In this document: piece after piece, positions 1 to 7,193 of the stretch
How positions within the stretch are numbered: the stretch's first letter is position 1
Layout of the letters: each line of letters starts with the position of its first letter
Source of the DNA: Bacteroidales bacterium
GTDB taxonomy: Bacteria; Bacteroidota; Bacteroidia; Bacteroidales; P3
DNA length: 64,000 nt
Reading direction: 5' to 3'
Assembly: GCA_017545365.1 (NCBI GenBank)
Contig: JAFWOP010000020.1
Coordinates: 1-64,000 of the forward strand
Position numbers and translations under genes: made by a program
The notes under the pieces: generated by a model
Databases searched by the model: none
Seen by the model: the letters and a program-made list of their open reading frames with translations, nothing else
Told to the model about the DNA's origin: nothing

Positions 1-1287
1 GCAGCCGTTGGAGACGTTGGGCACATAGCTCTTGTCGGTGAGGGTAATCTGGCTCTCGCAGTTCTTAAGGGAGTCGACAGAGATGGCGGGCTTGGTGTTG
101 TTGACGCGGACGTAGACGTTGGAGGTGAAGGGTTTGGCGGGATCCATGGCGGAGGTCATGTCGCAGCGGAATACCATGTTGTTGGTGAAGTAGTTGACTG
201 GGTCGCCCGGGGTGACCCCCTGGGTGACCATGAAGTCGCTAAGGCGGCAGTGGTAGATGCTGTCGCCAGGGCCGTTGGTGAGGGCCGTCCAGCCATAAGA
301 TGCGGGGATGTTTGCCATGCTGCTGATATACTGTCCGTCGACGTTGCACTTGTACCAGGCGTAGTTATCCAGGCCTGTGGGAGCGCGGAGGGTGTCCACC
401 ACGCTGGTGGCACCGGCGGGGCAGCCGGAGGTCTTGATGTCCATGGCCTGGCAGTCGCCCGCAAGATAGCAGTAGGCATAATGTGCACCACCGCTGCAGT
501 CGCCGATGAACATCTCCACGCGCACCTGCTCATAGAGGTAGTCCATCAGGTTGATGGCCACCTTGTTCCAGTCGCGGTAGAAGCCACTGCCGCCTGTACC
601 ACTATAGCTGTGCCAGCCGTTGACTCCGTTGGAAAGGTTGTTACTGGCAATACCGTAGAAGAGGGTGTCGGATATCTGCTGCCATTGCCCGCCGCTGTTC
701 TGTTTGGTGACGCGGATGACAAACGATGGGTTTCCGTAAGTGTGTCCAGGATTCTGCACCACAATGGCATAGTACATGAACATCAGAGCGTTTTGTATGC
801 GGACATTCATTGTATAGTATAAAGCCTCCGCGTGGTTTGAAACCTGACAGTTGCCCAAACGGATAGACCTAACGTATGTTGGGTCGTAGCTCGTGGGACA
901 GTAAGAGATGGCATAGTTGGTCGAAGGGTCTTTGCCCAACTGTGAGCCGGTGCCGGGGCCGTCGGTGTTTGACATGATGCGGAACTGGTTGCTGGGGCTC
1001 AGGTTCGACCCACAATAACTCGAACTTCCAGGGTCTGTGGTGGTGCCCAGTTGGTTAGCTGGTATGATGCCGCTGGTTAGGTTCAATCCCGTCTCACCTG
1101 TCAGGGCGTTCGGGTCATTACTGTTTTTTGATCCCGTCTGACCGGAATAAAAGCCTACATACAATCCCGATGTGGAGCCTGACGTAAATGAGGCAGGGTT
1201 CTTAAGACCCGGACAGGGAGATACGTTTTGGGCAAGCAATTCTGTAGCGCAGAGTAGTGCCGTCAGTAGGATAATAAACTTTTTCAT
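1..1287 (-). CDS. Large secreted surface protein, N-terminal part (truncated by window edge)
   Basis: The minus strand is open from an ATG at 1287 to base 1 (429 codons, no stop), so the gene continues outside the window. It begins with a clear signal peptide (MKKFIILLTALLCATELLAQ, cleavage after LAQ). The mature part is rich in Ser, Gly, Asn, Thr and Tyr and contains scattered Cys pairs (for example CPG, CPTS, GNC, GDCSGG, GDCQ, SGCPAG), as in Bacteroidota extracellular proteins that carry C-terminal sorting domains. The segment around residues 300-420 (TSGCPAG, then VVDTLRAPTG) resembles the linkers that precede PKD/Ig-like repeats in gliding-type surface proteins. No enzyme motif is visible. 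T9SS export is inferred from style only, because the C-terminus lies outside the window. Confidence 0.75.
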   Translation of the reverse strand, partial: MKKFIILLTALLCATELLAQNVSPCPGLKNPASFTSGSTSGLYVGFYSGQTGSKNSNDPNALTGETGLNLTSGIIPANQLGTTTDPGSSSYCGSNLSPSNQFRIMSNTDGPGTGSQLGKDPSTNYAISYCPTSYDPTYVRSIRLGNCQVSNHAEALYYTMNVRIQNALMFMYYAIVVQNPGHTYGNPSFVIRVTKQNSGGQWQQISDTLFYGIASNNLSNGVNGWHSYSGTGGSGFYRDWNKVAINLMDYLYEQVRVEMFIGDCSGGAHYAYCYLAGDCQAMDIKTSGCPAGATSVVDTLRAPTGLDNYAWYKCNVDGQYISSMANIPASYGWTALTNGPGDSIYHCRLSDFMVTQGVTPGDPVNYFTNNMVFRCDMTSAMDPAKPFTSNVYVRVNNTKPAISVDSLKNCESQITLTDKSYVPNVSNGC

Positions 1288-1459
1288 GGTTATACTATTT
1301 TGTGTAATTACTGTATATAAGACCAAAAAACAATCATTTTGTTGCAGCTGCCCCTCAATTTAAATCATAAATAATGTTAACGCCCCTCGCACGGCTTCTC
1401 TTCCTCTTTCTATTATTCTACAAAAAAACCAGCAAGTGTTGATTACTGCTGGTATTCTG

Positions 1460-1534
1460 TGGGAGTAATTGGGTTCGAACCAATGACCTTCTGCTTGTAA
1501 GGCAGACGCTCTGAACCGACTGAGCTATACTCCC
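1460..1534 (-). tRNA. tRNA-Val (anticodon UAC)
   Basis: A complete cloverleaf reads on the minus strand: acceptor arms GGGAGTA/TACTCCC, D arm GCTC/GAGC, anticodon arm TCTGC/GCAGA around loop CTTACAA (anticodon TAC), variable AGGTC, and T arm ATTGG/CCAAT with loop TTCGAAC. It is 75 nt with discriminator A. CCA is not encoded. Confidence 0.95.
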
Positions 1535-1638
1535 TTAGGCGATTCTGCAAGTGTGCTCTACCGCTCAAAAACTTTTGCAAAGATACGTTTTTTTTACGAC
1601 ATAGGAAACTTTTTTTTCTTACAACGGGAAAAATGTAG

Positions 1639-1646
1639 TATTTTTG
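1639..1646 (+). promoter_or_regulatory. Bacteroidota -7 promoter element for the DUF4296 lipoprotein
   Basis: TATTTTTG matches the TAnnTTTG -7 consensus and lies 21 nt before the ATG at 1668. No good TTTG -33 element is visible upstream, where the sequence is T-rich. Confidence 0.5.
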
Positions 1647-1667
1647 CAATATCAAAGAATAGGCGAT

Positions 1668-2120
1668 ATGTTTTCAAATCTATCCAAATATCTCACATTT
1701 TCAGCAGTTTCACTGTTGTGCTTGGCTTCGGTGGGGTGTTCGCAAGAGCGGGTGCCTAGCGGTGTGATGGACGAGTCGACGATGGCTGCTTTTCTGAAGG
1801 AGGCCTACCTCTTAGAGGGTTTCTATGCCGTTGAAACGGGTTTCCAATACGACACCCTCCATCCCGAGATAGTGGCTTCCTACGACACTCTTCTGGCCTC
1901 GTTTGGCATCACCCGCGACGACTTTGAGCACAGTGTGGAGTGGTATATCCGTCATCCGGAGCTTTATGAGCAGGTGCATGACTCTGTTCTGGCCCGGTTG
2001 GACCGTGATTTGGCTGCCGAGAACAATCCTAAGCCCTCTTCGGCTCCTGAGGAGGATTCTGCTACCACCTCAACGCCTAAGAGCAGCACCAAGCCCACCT
2101 CAACCGCTATCGAATACTAG
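1668..2120 (+). CDS. DUF4296 domain lipoprotein
   Basis: A 150-residue lipoprotein. The N-terminus MFSNLSKYLTFSAVSLLCLASVGCSQ has a lipobox ending at Cys24. Residues about 35-120 match the DUF4296 pattern seen in Bacteroidota: MAAFLKEAYLLEG, then FGITRDDFEHSV.WY..HPELY. The last 35 residues are low-complexity Ser/Thr/Pro. I chose the ATG at 1668 over an in-frame TTG at 1644 because it gives a proper lipoprotein signal and follows the -7 element closely. Function of the family is unknown; it is expected in the periplasm or outer membrane. The gene is convergent with the next one, 8 nt apart. Confidence 0.85.
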   Translation: MFSNLSKYLTFSAVSLLCLASVGCSQERVPSGVMDESTMAAFLKEAYLLEGFYAVETGFQYDTLHPEIVASYDTLLASFGITRDDFEHSVEWYIRHPELYEQVHDSVLARLDRDLAAENNPKPSSAPEEDSATTSTPKSSTKPTSTAIEY

Positions 2121-2128
2121 TCGGCGGC

Positions 2129-2602
2129 CTATCTTTTCTTCCCGTATTTCTCCCGCAAGCCTTTGAGGTCCTCTTCAGGTATGATGCGGGGACTTTGGTC
2201 TTTGCTTGGAAGGTTGGGGACATTGAGCACCAGGTCTACCAGCCACTTCCCTTCGCGTTTCACCAGATTGATAGTGCCATCCTGTTGGGTGGAGGGGGTG
2301 CTTTTGTGGAAGTTGACCGTGGCAGTGGTGTCGTCAGTAATGGTGATTTCACCAATGGTGATTTCGGCGGGGATGTTGTTGGCGTATACGCTCGAGTCGG
2401 TAAACTCCATCACCCTTTCGAAGAAGGCGAGGGTCACGTCGCAAGTCTGTTGCGTGGAGTATTGGCGGGCCTCGGTGGGACGGTAGTTGCCCATGGCATC
2501 GAGGTAGCCCTGGGCGCATTGGCGTATCTGTTCTTTGTCGTTGGCACATGCCGTCAACAGCACGGCGGCACCTGCCAGTATTAGTGTTCTGAGTGGTCTC
2601 AT
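2129..2602 (-). CDS. Small lipoprotein, NTF2/DUF4878-like
   Basis: 157 residues. The N-terminus MRPLRTLILAGAAVLLTACAND is a lipoprotein signal with Cys19. The body (about 30-130) has an NTF2-like pattern: a first helix with QCAQGYLDAMGNYRPTEARQY, then strands ending in GTINLVKREGKWLVDLVL. This is the 'small domain with a final KxxGKW.V' layout of DUF4878/SnoaL-like lipoproteins. The C-terminal tail is charged (EEDLKGLREKYGKKR). No catalytic residues can be assigned; binding of a small molecule or peptide is only a guess from the fold type. A perfect inverted repeat lies just upstream (2618-2644). Confidence 0.75.
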   Translation of the reverse strand: MRPLRTLILAGAAVLLTACANDKEQIRQCAQGYLDAMGNYRPTEARQYSTQQTCDVTLAFFERVMEFTDSSVYANNIPAEITIGEITITDDTTATVNFHKSTPSTQQDGTINLVKREGKWLVDLVLNVPNLPSKDQSPRIIPEEDLKGLREKYGKKR

Positions 2603-2617
2603 GTTGTTGGAAATAGT

Positions 2618-2644
2618 GAGAGAGTGCCGTTAGGACACTCTCTC
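2618..2644 (-). terminator. Perfect 9-bp inverted repeat, possible terminator of the upstream lipoprotein pair
   Basis: GAGAGAGTG (2618-2626) and CACTCTCTC (2636-2644) pair perfectly around a 9-nt loop. It lies 26 nt past the stop of the gene at 2671-3063. There is no strong T-run after it on the minus strand, so it may act as an attenuator or RNA stabiliser instead. Confidence 0.4.
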
Positions 2645-2670
2645 AGGTGGAACCATATATTCAAATAATA

Positions 2671-3063
2671 CTAGTTCTTTTTCATTGCCTCAGTAAGACT
2701 GGGCTTGTTGGGGCTCAGAGATTTGGGCTTAACGGAATTGCCTTCGCCCTCTTTCAATTCGCCTTTCACTTCTTCAAGGCTCTTCTTTTTGGTCTGAATG
2801 GAAACTGAAGAAACCGTATTCTTAGGTTTCTCTTCATTCTTCTTCACGGTGGCTTTCTTTTTGGCGGTGGCTTTCTTTTCCACGGTAGGCTGTTCCACAA
2901 CGGGCGTGTCGATTACGGGCATGGAGTCGATAATCTCTTCGACCACGATGGTGTCAATGGGCACTATCGTGTCCACCAACTCAGCGGGTGCATTGTTATT
3001 GCAGGCAGCTGTCAAGCCGCACACTGCCAATGCGAGAGCCGCAATTCTAAAATTCTTTCTCAT
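2671..3063 (-). CDS. Small Lys-rich lipoprotein of unknown function
   Basis: 130 residues. A lipoprotein signal (MRKNFRIAALALAVCGLTAAC, Cys21) is followed by an acidic/Val/Ile-rich stretch (about 28-60, with repeated VDTIVPIDTIVVEE-like phrases) and a Lys-rich low-complexity region (VEKKATAKKKATVKKNEEKPK). The C-terminus is basic and Ser/Lys rich. No domain is recognised; it is probably a disordered envelope-anchored linker protein. It starts 10 nt after the stop of the upstream lipoprotein gene (3074-3901), so the two likely share a transcript. Confidence 0.65.
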   Translation of the reverse strand: MRKNFRIAALALAVCGLTAACNNNAPAELVDTIVPIDTIVVEEIIDSMPVIDTPVVEQPTVEKKATAKKKATVKKNEEKPKNTVSSVSIQTKKKSLEEVKGELKEGEGNSVKPKSLSPNKPSLTEAMKKN

Positions 3064-3073
3064 TGTGGATGGA

Positions 3074-3901
3074 TTAACGGTTAAAAGATGCTTTTTTATT
3101 CAACATGCCCTTTGATTCGACAGGGGTGTAGGTCATATTGTTCATCGTTAAAGCGAGAGTGCCAGTGGGGCATTCCTCAGGATATTGAGCGGTACCATTA
3201 ATCATTGGGCCGCACTCGTAGAAGGTGCACGAGGTAGTCATGCTCATAGTGTAAGTGGTCAGGTCGAGCTGGGTGCAGTTGATGTTGTCCATGCTCATGA
3301 ACTGGTAGTCAGAATAGTCGTTTCCGCTTAAGGTGTAATAGCGCGCATAGTAGAACTCGGTTCTGTTATTAACGGTTAGGTTGTTGGCGCTGTTACCTGT
3401 CATCCATAACGCTAAAAAGGGGAAGTGGACGTCCATGCCACCATCAGCATTGGGTTCGGCTTGGATAGCACACTGGAACAGCCATGCACTGCCGTCAGGA
3501 AGGCAATCTGCACTATACCAACCAGACATGTCAACGGCAGTACCGTTGAATGTGGCGCTGTAAGTGGGCTGAGGCAGGGCCTCGAAGTTGGCGGTGAAGG
3601 TGATGTTCTCTTTCACGACATAGGTATAAGGGTTGTCGGTGATGCTGCCGTTCCAGTTGAGGAATTTGTTGCCCTCGTTGGGGGTGGCGGTAATCACGAT
3701 GGTGTCGCCCTCAAGATAGGTGGTCTGCTGAGGAGCGATGGTGACGGTACCCATGGTGGCATCGTTGCAGTTCACCTGCACGGTGTACTTGGTGGGCTCT
3801 ACGGGAGTGTCGGGAGTGTCGGGTTCGTCGGGTGTGCAGCTGACAAGCATCATAGCGCTGACAGCAAACATCATGCTAAGAAATTTAACAGTGTTTTTCA
3901 T
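3074..3901 (-). CDS. Surface-type lipoprotein with an InlB B-repeat-like domain
   Basis: 275 residues. The signal peptide ends at LVSC (Cys22), followed by TPDEPDTPDTPVEPT. Acidic residues right after the Cys resemble Bacteroidota lipoprotein export signals, so surface exposure is possible. Residues about 38-108 (YTVQVNCNDATMGTV.I.P, then GDTIVITATPNEGNKFLNWNG, then FTANFEA) have the classic divergent InlB B-repeat pattern found in Bacteroidota surface proteins. The remaining ~160 residues contain three Cys in the final third and match nothing I recognise. It is the first gene of a likely two-gene unit with the Lys-rich lipoprotein, behind the -7 box at 3968-3975. Confidence 0.75.
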   Translation of the reverse strand: MKNTVKFLSMMFAVSAMMLVSCTPDEPDTPDTPVEPTKYTVQVNCNDATMGTVTIAPQQTTYLEGDTIVITATPNEGNKFLNWNGSITDNPYTYVVKENITFTANFEALPQPTYSATFNGTAVDMSGWYSADCLPDGSAWLFQCAIQAEPNADGGMDVHFPFLALWMTGNSANNLTVNNRTEFYYARYYTLSGNDYSDYQFMSMDNINCTQLDLTTYTMSMTTSCTFYECGPMINGTAQYPEECPTGTLALTMNNMTYTPVESKGMLNKKASFNR

Positions 3902-3967
3902 GTTTTGTGTTGATTTTAAATTGTTTATAAATGTATTACTTTATTGATTCTGTTCAATACTTGAGTG

Positions 3968-3975
3968 CAAAAGTA
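3968..3975 (-). promoter_or_regulatory. -7 promoter element for the lipoprotein pair
   Basis: On the minus strand this reads TACTTTTG, a full TAnnTTTG match about 70 nt before the ATG at 3901. It implies an A/T-rich 5' leader of about 60 nt. Confidence 0.5.
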
Positions 3976-4063
3976 CAACTTTTTTTGTTAATAGAATGCT
4001 TTTTTCTCTTTTTTTTGATTTTTTTCGATTTCCTCTCGGCAATAGGGTCTGCTTGGGAGTATC

Positions 4064-5197
4064 TTATTTCACATCCAGGGTGTCGCGGATTCCGTTGCCG
4101 AGGAGCATAAAGGCGAGGACGAGGAGCATGATGGCGAGGCCTGGCAGGAGGGCCAGGTAGGCGCTGTCGAGCAGGATATAGCTGTAGTTCTCCTTGACCA
4201 TCGTGCCCCATGAGGGCATGGGAGGCTGCACCCCGATGCCGAGGAAGCTCAGACCCGCTTCCAGCAGTATGGCACTGGCGAAATTGGAGGCTGCCACCAC
4301 GATGACCGCGCCGGTGATGTTGGGCAGTATGTGGCGGAAGATGGTGCGGAACGAGCTGTAGCCTAAGGCACGCGTAGCCTCCACATATTCCTTCTCCTTG
4401 ATGCTCAGCACCTGGCCGCGCACCACGCGTGCTATGTCCACCCACATCGTCAGGCCGACGGCGATAAACACTTGCCAGAAGCCTTTGCCCAGAGCGAAGG
4501 TGATGGCTATGACCAGCAACACCGTGGGGATGGACCACACCACGTTGATGAGCCAGGTGATGAGGTTGTCCACCCATCCTCCGTGGTAGGCGGCCAGCGC
4601 ACCCAGGGTAATGCCGATAAGCAGGGCTATGAGCAGGGCAATGAAGCCGACTGAGAGGCTCACACGGCTCCCTATCATTATCATGCTCATCACGTCGCGG
4701 CCGTAGCCGTCGGTGCCGAGGAAGAAGGTACGGGTTTCCTGTCCCACCACCTGCGACCGTGCCACACGGCGTATGCTCCCCTCGTTGGGGGTGCTGCCGG
4801 TGTAGGCCTCGATGTCGAGGCTGTCGCCCACAGGGGTGGTGCTGTAGGTGGGTATGGCGGTGTAGGGGAGGGGCTGGCCGAAGAGCATCTTGTGGACTAT
4901 GCCGTGGGAGGGCTGGGCAAGCCCGTCGTCCACATAGGTGAACTGGACTTTGCTGAAGGGCTTGAGGGTGGCCAGCTCCAAATACTGCTGGTTGCAGTAG
5001 GGGGTGCTGTCGGGGGTGATGAGGTACCCCAGGACGGCCATGAGGCTGAAAAGGCCTATGACCACCAGGCTCACCACCGACAGCGGGTTGCGGCAGAAGC
5101 GTTTCCAAGCCATCCCCGAAAGGGAGGTGCCCTGTGTGGGGGCCTCCTTTTTGAGAAAACGCCTATGGCGCGGGAATAGGATTTCCTGAAGACGCAT
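4064..5197 (-). CDS. Peptide/oligopeptide-type ABC transporter permease (OppC/DppC family)
   Basis: 377 residues. A first membrane segment lies at about 35-60 (PLSVVSLVVIGLFSLMAVLGYLI), followed by a long periplasmic insert (60-150) and the five-helix permease core. The core carries the OppC landmark GTDGYGRDV (about 158-166), the EAA-loop signature EYVEATRALGYSSFRTIFRHILPN (about 268-291) that contacts the ATPase, and the ending FLGIGVQPPMPSWGTM typical of DppC/OppC. The family imports peptides or related solutes with an OppB partner, ATPases and a binding protein. None of these partners is next to it; upstream genes are SufT- and SufE-like. A four-unit CTAG array lies just before the start codon (5211-5250). 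Confidence 0.9.
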   Translation of the reverse strand: MRLQEILFPRHRRFLKKEAPTQGTSLSGMAWKRFCRNPLSVVSLVVIGLFSLMAVLGYLITPDSTPYCNQQYLELATLKPFSKVQFTYVDDGLAQPSHGIVHKMLFGQPLPYTAIPTYSTTPVGDSLDIEAYTGSTPNEGSIRRVARSQVVGQETRTFFLGTDGYGRDVMSMIMIGSRVSLSVGFIALLIALLIGITLGALAAYHGGWVDNLITWLINVVWSIPTVLLVIAITFALGKGFWQVFIAVGLTMWVDIARVVRGQVLSIKEKEYVEATRALGYSSFRTIFRHILPNITGAVIVVAASNFASAILLEAGLSFLGIGVQPPMPSWGTMVKENYSYILLDSAYLALLPGLAIMLLVLAFMLLGNGIRDTLDVK

Positions 5198-5210
5198 AAT
5201 TGAAAAAAAT

Positions 5211-5250
5211 GAAACCCTAGGAAACCCTAGGAAATCCTAGGCTTTCCTAG
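5211..5250. repeat. Tandem CTAG array, four 10-bp units
   Basis: The block divides exactly into four 10-mers, each ending in CTAG: two identical gaaaccctag, then gaaatcctag and gctttcctag. It fills the gap between the SufT-like stop and the permease start. The same style of array occurs at 6031-6100, 13521-13560 and, with 9-bp spacing, at 54514-54562. Confidence 0.85.
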
Positions 5251-5254
5251 AAAT

Positions 5255-5572
5255 CTACATCAGCCCCAGTTCCACTTTCACCTCGTCGCTCAGGTTGTTC
5301 CAGTCCCATGGTGGGTCGAAGGTGAGTTCCACATCCACGCTTTTGATGCCTTGGATGTAGCCCACCATTTGCTTGACCTCCATGAACATGTACTCGGCCT
5401 CCGGGCAGTCGGGGGCTGTCATGGTCATGAGTATTTTCACATTGAACTCGTCGTCGATGTCCACCTTGTATATCAGCCCCAGGTCGTAGATGTTGACCGG
5501 TATCTCGGGGTCGTAGATATTCTTCAGGCAGTTGACTATGGCGTCTTGAAGCGTCTCTTTGGTCGGTGCCAT
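5255..5572 (-). CDS. MIP18/DUF59 family Fe-S assembly protein (SufT-like)
   Basis: 105 residues, the usual size for a stand-alone MIP18 (DUF59) domain. Visible landmarks are IYDPEIPVNIYDLGLIY (about 20-36) and TAPDCPEAE with the conserved Cys (about 52-60), followed by VDVELTFDPPWDW near the C-terminus. These proteins help insert or mature iron-sulfur clusters together with the SUF system. It lies 27 nt after the sufE stop in the same direction, which supports that role. sufB, C, D and S are not in the window. Confidence 0.9.
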   Translation of the reverse strand: MAPTKETLQDAIVNCLKNIYDPEIPVNIYDLGLIYKVDIDDEFNVKILMTMTAPDCPEAEYMFMEVKQMVGYIQGIKSVDVELTFDPPWDWNNLSDEVKVELGLM

Positions 5573-5599
5573 GGCTGTAAGGATATAGGGTATTGTTAA

Positions 5600-6016
5600 T
5601 TATAGTTGAGAGAAGGCGAGGGCATACATCTTAATCTGCTTCACCATAGAGGTGAGGCCGTTGGAGCGGGTGGGGGAGAGGTGCTCCTTGAGGCCTATCA
5701 CATCAATGAAATGCAGGTCGGCGGCCAGAATGTTGGCCGGGGTCTGCCCGTCGAGCACACGAATCAGCAGGCTGATGATGCCCTTGGTGATGACGGCATC
5801 GCTGTCGGCCTTGAACCATAGTCGGCCGTCGTGGTGGTCGCAGCTGAGCCACACACGGCTTTGGCAGCCCTTGATAAGGTTGTTCTCGGTCTTGTCTTTC
5901 TCGTCGATGACGGGGCAGTCCTTGCCCAGCTCGATGATGTAGGCGTATTTGTCCAACCACTCGTCGTAGCAGGCAAACTCGCTGATGATGGATTCTTCTA
6001 TTTCTTGAATGGTCAT
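5600..6016 (-). CDS. sufE: SufE family sulfur-acceptor protein
   Basis: 138 residues, full length for SufE. The sulfur-accepting Cys is Cys51 in the motif NNLIKGCQSRVW, the same position as in the E. coli protein. SufE takes persulfide sulfur from the cysteine desulfurase SufS and passes it to the SufBCD scaffold in the cytoplasm. The gene is followed closely by the SufT-like gene and preceded by a seven-unit CTAG array. The N-terminal MTIQEIEESIISEF is the normal SufE start. Confidence 0.93.
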   Translation of the reverse strand: MTIQEIEESIISEFACYDEWLDKYAYIIELGKDCPVIDEKDKTENNLIKGCQSRVWLSCDHHDGRLWFKADSDAVITKGIISLLIRVLDGQTPANILAADLHFIDVIGLKEHLSPTRSNGLTSMVKQIKMYALAFSQL

Positions 6017-6030
6017 ATTCTTTTCTTTTT

Positions 6031-6100
6031 TTTTAGGCGTTCCTAGGCGTTTCTAGGCATTCCTAGGCGTTTCTAGGCATTCCTAGGTGTTCCTAGGTTT
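6031..6100. repeat. Tandem CTAG array, seven 10-bp units
   Basis: Seven consecutive 10-mers fit the pattern tyctaggcrt (for example tcctaggcgt, ttctaggcat). The first is degenerate (ttttaggcgt) and the last runs into the stop codon of the LptF/G-type gene. Six of the seven carry CTAG, exactly 10 bp apart. The array occupies almost the whole gap between the permease gene and sufE. Confidence 0.9.
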
Positions 6101-7191
6101 TATTTCGGGGCGGTTCTTATCACATACACGGCTATCAGGCCAAACACTGCCTGTGGCAGCAGCACGGACACGAAGGGGTTGAGGGTGCCAAAAACGGCAA
6201 AGACAGTGGACACCTTCATGAACACGATGAAGCCGAACGCCAGCGTGATGCCGATGGCCAGATGCACCCCGATGCCGCCACGCGTCTTGCGGCTCGACAC
6301 CCCCACCCCTATGAAGGTCATGATGATGATGGCGATGGGGTTGAGCAGCCGTTGGTACATCTCTATCTTGGCAGACACCACGGCCGTCGAGCCCCTCATT
6401 TTCTCTTTTCCAATGTGATGGTAGAGGTCGACGGAGTTCATGGTCATGATGTTCGATGCTGAGGAGTTGAAGTCGTCGGGTGTCACGTCCAACTGCCGCA
6501 GCGACGAGTTGCGGTCGCGGCTGATATGTTCCTTCCTCCCATTGATGGTGTGATGTATAAAGTCTTCGCAGCTCCATTTCTGCGCCGTGGTGTCGTACAC
6601 CATGCTCTTGCACGAGATGCGGTCTACCAGATGGTAGTCCTCGTCGTAGACATCGCGGTTGAAATGGCTCACCTTTAGTGTCCTCGCATCGTAGCTTTCG
6701 GCATACACCTGTACCCCCTTGCTTAGCTGGAAGTGCATATTGCTGAAGTAGTTGGGGCGGTGGAGGTTGATGTACTGGCTCTCAAACTCATCCAAGGTGC
6801 GGTTGTTGACGGGGATAAGGAAGTTGCCGAAGGCCAGCACCACCAGAGCCACCATGATGGCGCCGTAGAGGTAGGGGCGGAGCATGCGGCGGTAGCTGAT
6901 GCCGCTGCTGAGGATGGCTATAATCTCGGTGTTCCCCGCCATCTTGGAGGTGAAGAAGATGACGCTGATGAAGATGAACAGCGGGCTGTAGAGGTTCACG
7001 AAGCCCGGGATGAAGTTGAGGTAGTATTTTAAAACGATTTCCTTGAACGGCGCATGGCTGCCAAGGAAATCGTCTAGTTTTTCCGATACATCGAAGGTGA
7101 TGACAATGACGATGATGAGCACCATCGCCAGAAGGAACGTCTTCAGGTACTTGGCCAGGATATATTTGTCAAGTTGGTAGACGGACTTCAC
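6100..7191 (-). CDS. LptF/LptG family permease (YjgP/YjgQ)
   Basis: 363 residues, typical for the family. Membrane helices are near residues 18-30 (FLLAMVLIIVIVITF), 60-80 (LYSPLFIFISVIFFTSKMAGNTE) and 105-125, followed by a periplasmic beta domain (about 135-270) and three C-terminal helices (IAIIIMTFIGVGVSSRKTRGGIG, GITLAFGFIVFMKV, VLLPQAVFGLIAVYV). The phrases KMAGNTEIIAILSSGISYRRML and SSRKTRGGIGVHLAIGI are family landmarks. The protein moves lipopolysaccharide out of the inner membrane with LptB and a second permease. F versus G cannot be decided from sequence. It starts 2 nt after the mutA stop, so the two are co-transcribed although their functions are unrelated. Confidence 0.92.
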   Translation of the reverse strand: MKSVYQLDKYILAKYLKTFLLAMVLIIVIVITFDVSEKLDDFLGSHAPFKEIVLKYYLNFIPGFVNLYSPLFIFISVIFFTSKMAGNTEIIAILSSGISYRRMLRPYLYGAIMVALVVLAFGNFLIPVNNRTLDEFESQYINLHRPNYFSNMHFQLSKGVQVYAESYDARTLKVSHFNRDVYDEDYHLVDRISCKSMVYDTTAQKWSCEDFIHHTINGRKEHISRDRNSSLRQLDVTPDDFNSSASNIMTMNSVDLYHHIGKEKMRGSTAVVSAKIEMYQRLLNPIAIIIMTFIGVGVSSRKTRGGIGVHLAIGITLAFGFIVFMKVSTVFAVFGTLNPFVSVLLPQAVFGLIAVYVIRTAPK

Positions 7192-7193
7192 CC

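Noticed and set aside
1553..1759. Short plus-strand frame over the tRNA-Val edge and lipoprotein start
   Set aside because: It overlaps the well-supported DUF4296 gene in another frame and crosses the promoter box.
3954..5108. 384-residue minus-strand frame overlapping the OppC-type gene
   Set aside because: Pro/His/Arg/Gly-rich out-of-frame reading of the permease gene.
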